A stretch of 64,000 nt of DNA, taken from NCBI GenBank assembly GCA_017643025.1, contig JAEPOG010000002.1, forward strand, positions 310,001 to 374,000, read 5' to 3'. Positions 62,629 to 64,000 of the stretch are shown here, in pieces (positions within the stretch are counted from its first letter, which is position 1; every line of letters starts with the position of its first letter). Position numbers and translations under genes: made by a program. Source of the DNA: Rhizobiaceae bacterium (GTDB lineage: Bacteria > Pseudomonadota > Alphaproteobacteria > Rhizobiales > Rhizobiaceae). A model generated the notes under the pieces. That model made no database searches and was not told where the DNA came from. It saw only the letters and a list, made by a program, of their open reading frames with translations.

Positions 62629-64000
62629 ATGTTTCGAACGTGTGTGTCCAGGCCTCGAGTTCCGGCCGCAAGAAATGCTGGGACGGCGACGAGGCTGGGG
62701 GTTTCGGGACTTCTCGCGACACTCTTCTTTTCGGCTTGTCCCGCGCTTGCACAAAACAGCATCGAACGTAACCTGCCTCCGCCGGTAGAGCGGCGGGCCG
62801 GTTCGATCATCGTCAACGATGCCGCCGCAGGTTCGACCGACGAGACGCCGCTGGGCGTCAACGTCTCCGGCATTGTCCTTATCGGCGCTTCCGGCAGCGT
62901 AAGCGGCGCGGCCGCGCCGGGCGTCACCGTCGCCAACCTTGATAATGCACCCGACGAAGCGTTGCGCGCTGCGCTTTCCAGGTTCGTCGGGCAAGCGCTG
63001 TCGCTGGGCCTGATTTCGAGGATCCAGACAGCGGTTACCGATGTCTGGCGCAGCAGCGGCTATCCTTTCGTTTCGGTGACGATCCCGCCGCAGGAGGTCA
63101 CAAGTGGCGTCCTGACGCTGCGGGTGATCGAGTTCCGCGCCGGCAATATCACCGTAGCCGGCGCCGAAGGCAGCCATGCCGACCGCATCCGGCGGTCGGT
63201 ACGGGCCGAGAAGGGCGACCGGCTCAACGCCAGGCAGCTCGGCGAAGACCTCAACTGGCTGAACCGCGTGGGGCAGCGACGGGTGACGGCGGTGTTCTCG
63301 CCCGGCGCGGTCGGCGGGGCGGCCGATCTCACTCTCGATGTAACGCAGGGCCGCAATCCGGGTTTCTACGTCGGCTGGAACAACAACGGCGCGCGTGCAA
63401 CGGGCCTCGACCGCATCTTTGTCGGCACGAGCTTCTGGTTGCCGTCGCTCAACGATCTTACGTTCACCTATCAGCTGACGGGCAGCTTCGACCTGTGGGC
63501 CAATCCGCGCCGGATCATCCCCGTGAAGGGCGACTATCCAGGCTATGTCAGCCACTCCGCGCGCATCGCCTTGCCGACATGGCCTCGGCAGGTGCTTGAG
63601 ATATCGCCAAACTTCGTCGCGACGCGCGAGATGACCAGCCCGGTCATCGCGATCGAGAACACGACGTTCGAAATCCCGGTGATTTACAGAACGGCGGTGT
63701 CCAACATCGTGCCCGGCCTGTTTGCCGGCGACATCTATGGCGGTGTCGAGTTCAAGAAGCTCTACCGCACAACATTCTTCTCCGGTGTGGAGGTCGGGTC
63801 CGGCGAGGCCGGCGTGTTCCAGATCGTCCTTGGCTGGGCGCATGGCATCGAAGACCGGCTGGGACGCACGGATTTCGACATCAGTATCCGCGGCAATCCG
63901 GGCGGGGTGGTTGGCGGCAATACCAGCGCCAACTGGGCCGTGTTCTCTAGCGGACGCGTCACCGATATAACCTACATCTATGCGCGCGCAGACATTTCGC
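62629..64000 (+). CDS. TpsB outer-membrane transporter (ShlB/FhaC/HecB family), 3' end outside window
   Basis: The frame is open from ATG 62629 to the window end (457 codons, no stop). Signal peptide ends LFFSACPALA-QN. A proline-rich linker (PPPVERR) is followed by two POTRA domains (about 60-215: IQTAVTDVWRSSGYPFVSV, GVLTLRVIEFRAGNITV, GDRLNARQLGEDLNWLNR) and the start of the beta-barrel (GFYVGWNNNGARATGLDRIF, TYQLTGSFD). It should export the upstream TpsA protein across the outer membrane. GGAG lies 5 bases before the ATG. Confidence 0.9.
   Translation, partial: MFRTCVSRPRVPAARNAGTATRLGVSGLLATLFFSACPALAQNSIERNLPPPVERRAGSIIVNDAAAGSTDETPLGVNVSGIVLIGASGSVSGAAAPGVTVANLDNAPDEALRAALSRFVGQALSLGLISRIQTAVTDVWRSSGYPFVSVTIPPQEVTSGVLTLRVIEFRAGNITVAGAEGSHADRIRRSVRAEKGDRLNARQLGEDLNWLNRVGQRRVTAVFSPGAVGGAADLTLDVTQGRNPGFYVGWNNNGARATGLDRIFVGTSFWLPSLNDLTFTYQLTGSFDLWANPRRIIPVKGDYPGYVSHSARIALPTWPRQVLEISPNFVATREMTSPVIAIENTTFEIPVIYRTAVSNIVPGLFAGDIYGGVEFKKLYRTTFFSGVEVGSGEAGVFQIVLGWAHGIEDRLGRTDFDISIRGNPGGVVGGNTSANWAVFSSGRVTDITYIYARADIS

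Overview
This 64 kb window is a chromosomal stretch of a high-GC alphaproteobacterium. Protein types and gene orders (glnK-amtB, the hemC-hemD-mitofilin-hemY block, tsaD-gpsA-EVE, a CtrA-type box before ftsK) point to the Hyphomicrobiales, near Mesorhizobium and other Phyllobacteriaceae; genus assignment is inference. I see no insertion sequence, prophage, CRISPR array, rRNA or plasmid origin. Two tRNA genes are present: Ser-CGA and Ala-CGC.

Layout. 1-18.4 kb: the 3' end of msrA, an amino-acid dehydrogenase, an OsmC peroxidase, a UbiH-type hydroxylase, tesB, glnK-amtB with a sigma-54/NtrC-like control region, ftsK, a LolA-family carrier, xthA, a cyclic-nucleotide-binding protein with an OmpR-type regulator, an L,D-transpeptidase, a stand-alone proteasome-like Ntn hydrolase, a berberine-bridge-type flavin oxidase and a flavin-domain/GAF gene pair. 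18.4-27.6 kb: tsaD-gpsA-EVE-methyltransferase on the minus strand, back to back with hemC-hemD-mitofilin-hemY and a TerB-like gene. 27.6-40.3 kb: an MFS exporter and a TIM-barrel gene, then a nine-gene minus-strand operon for import and degradation of an aromatic compound through hydroxyquinol, with a divergent LysR regulator. It contains two hydroxyquinol dioxygenases, a flavin phenol hydroxylase, a maleylacetate reductase and a complete Liv-type ABC importer. 40.3-45.4 kb: tRNA-Ser, a LemA-TPM-TPM operon, a GNAT enzyme, ppa, a secreted orphan, DUF167 and YggT genes, and tRNA-Ala.

45.5-64 kb is the accessory-looking end. A Pycsar-effector-like membrane protein (PycTM family) is divergent from a two-gene operon: a 1226-residue FecR/TPR/outer-membrane-barrel protein, and a CHASE2 class III nucleotide cyclase whose active site looks like that of an adenylyl cyclase. 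A zinc ABC importer with two Zur-like boxes follows. Last comes a two-partner secretion pair: a 2506-residue TpsA exoprotein with 15 regularly spaced '[IFV]GH' motifs, and its TpsB transporter, cut by the window end. The most novel points are this cyclase/FecR-barrel/TPS neighbourhood and the orphan Ntn hydrolase, which keeps the complete proteasome beta-subunit catalytic set.

Start codons were re-chosen where the longest open frame clearly begins too early, using ribosome binding sites, overlaps with upstream stops and where family similarity begins. All functional names come from reading motifs by eye; no database search was possible.
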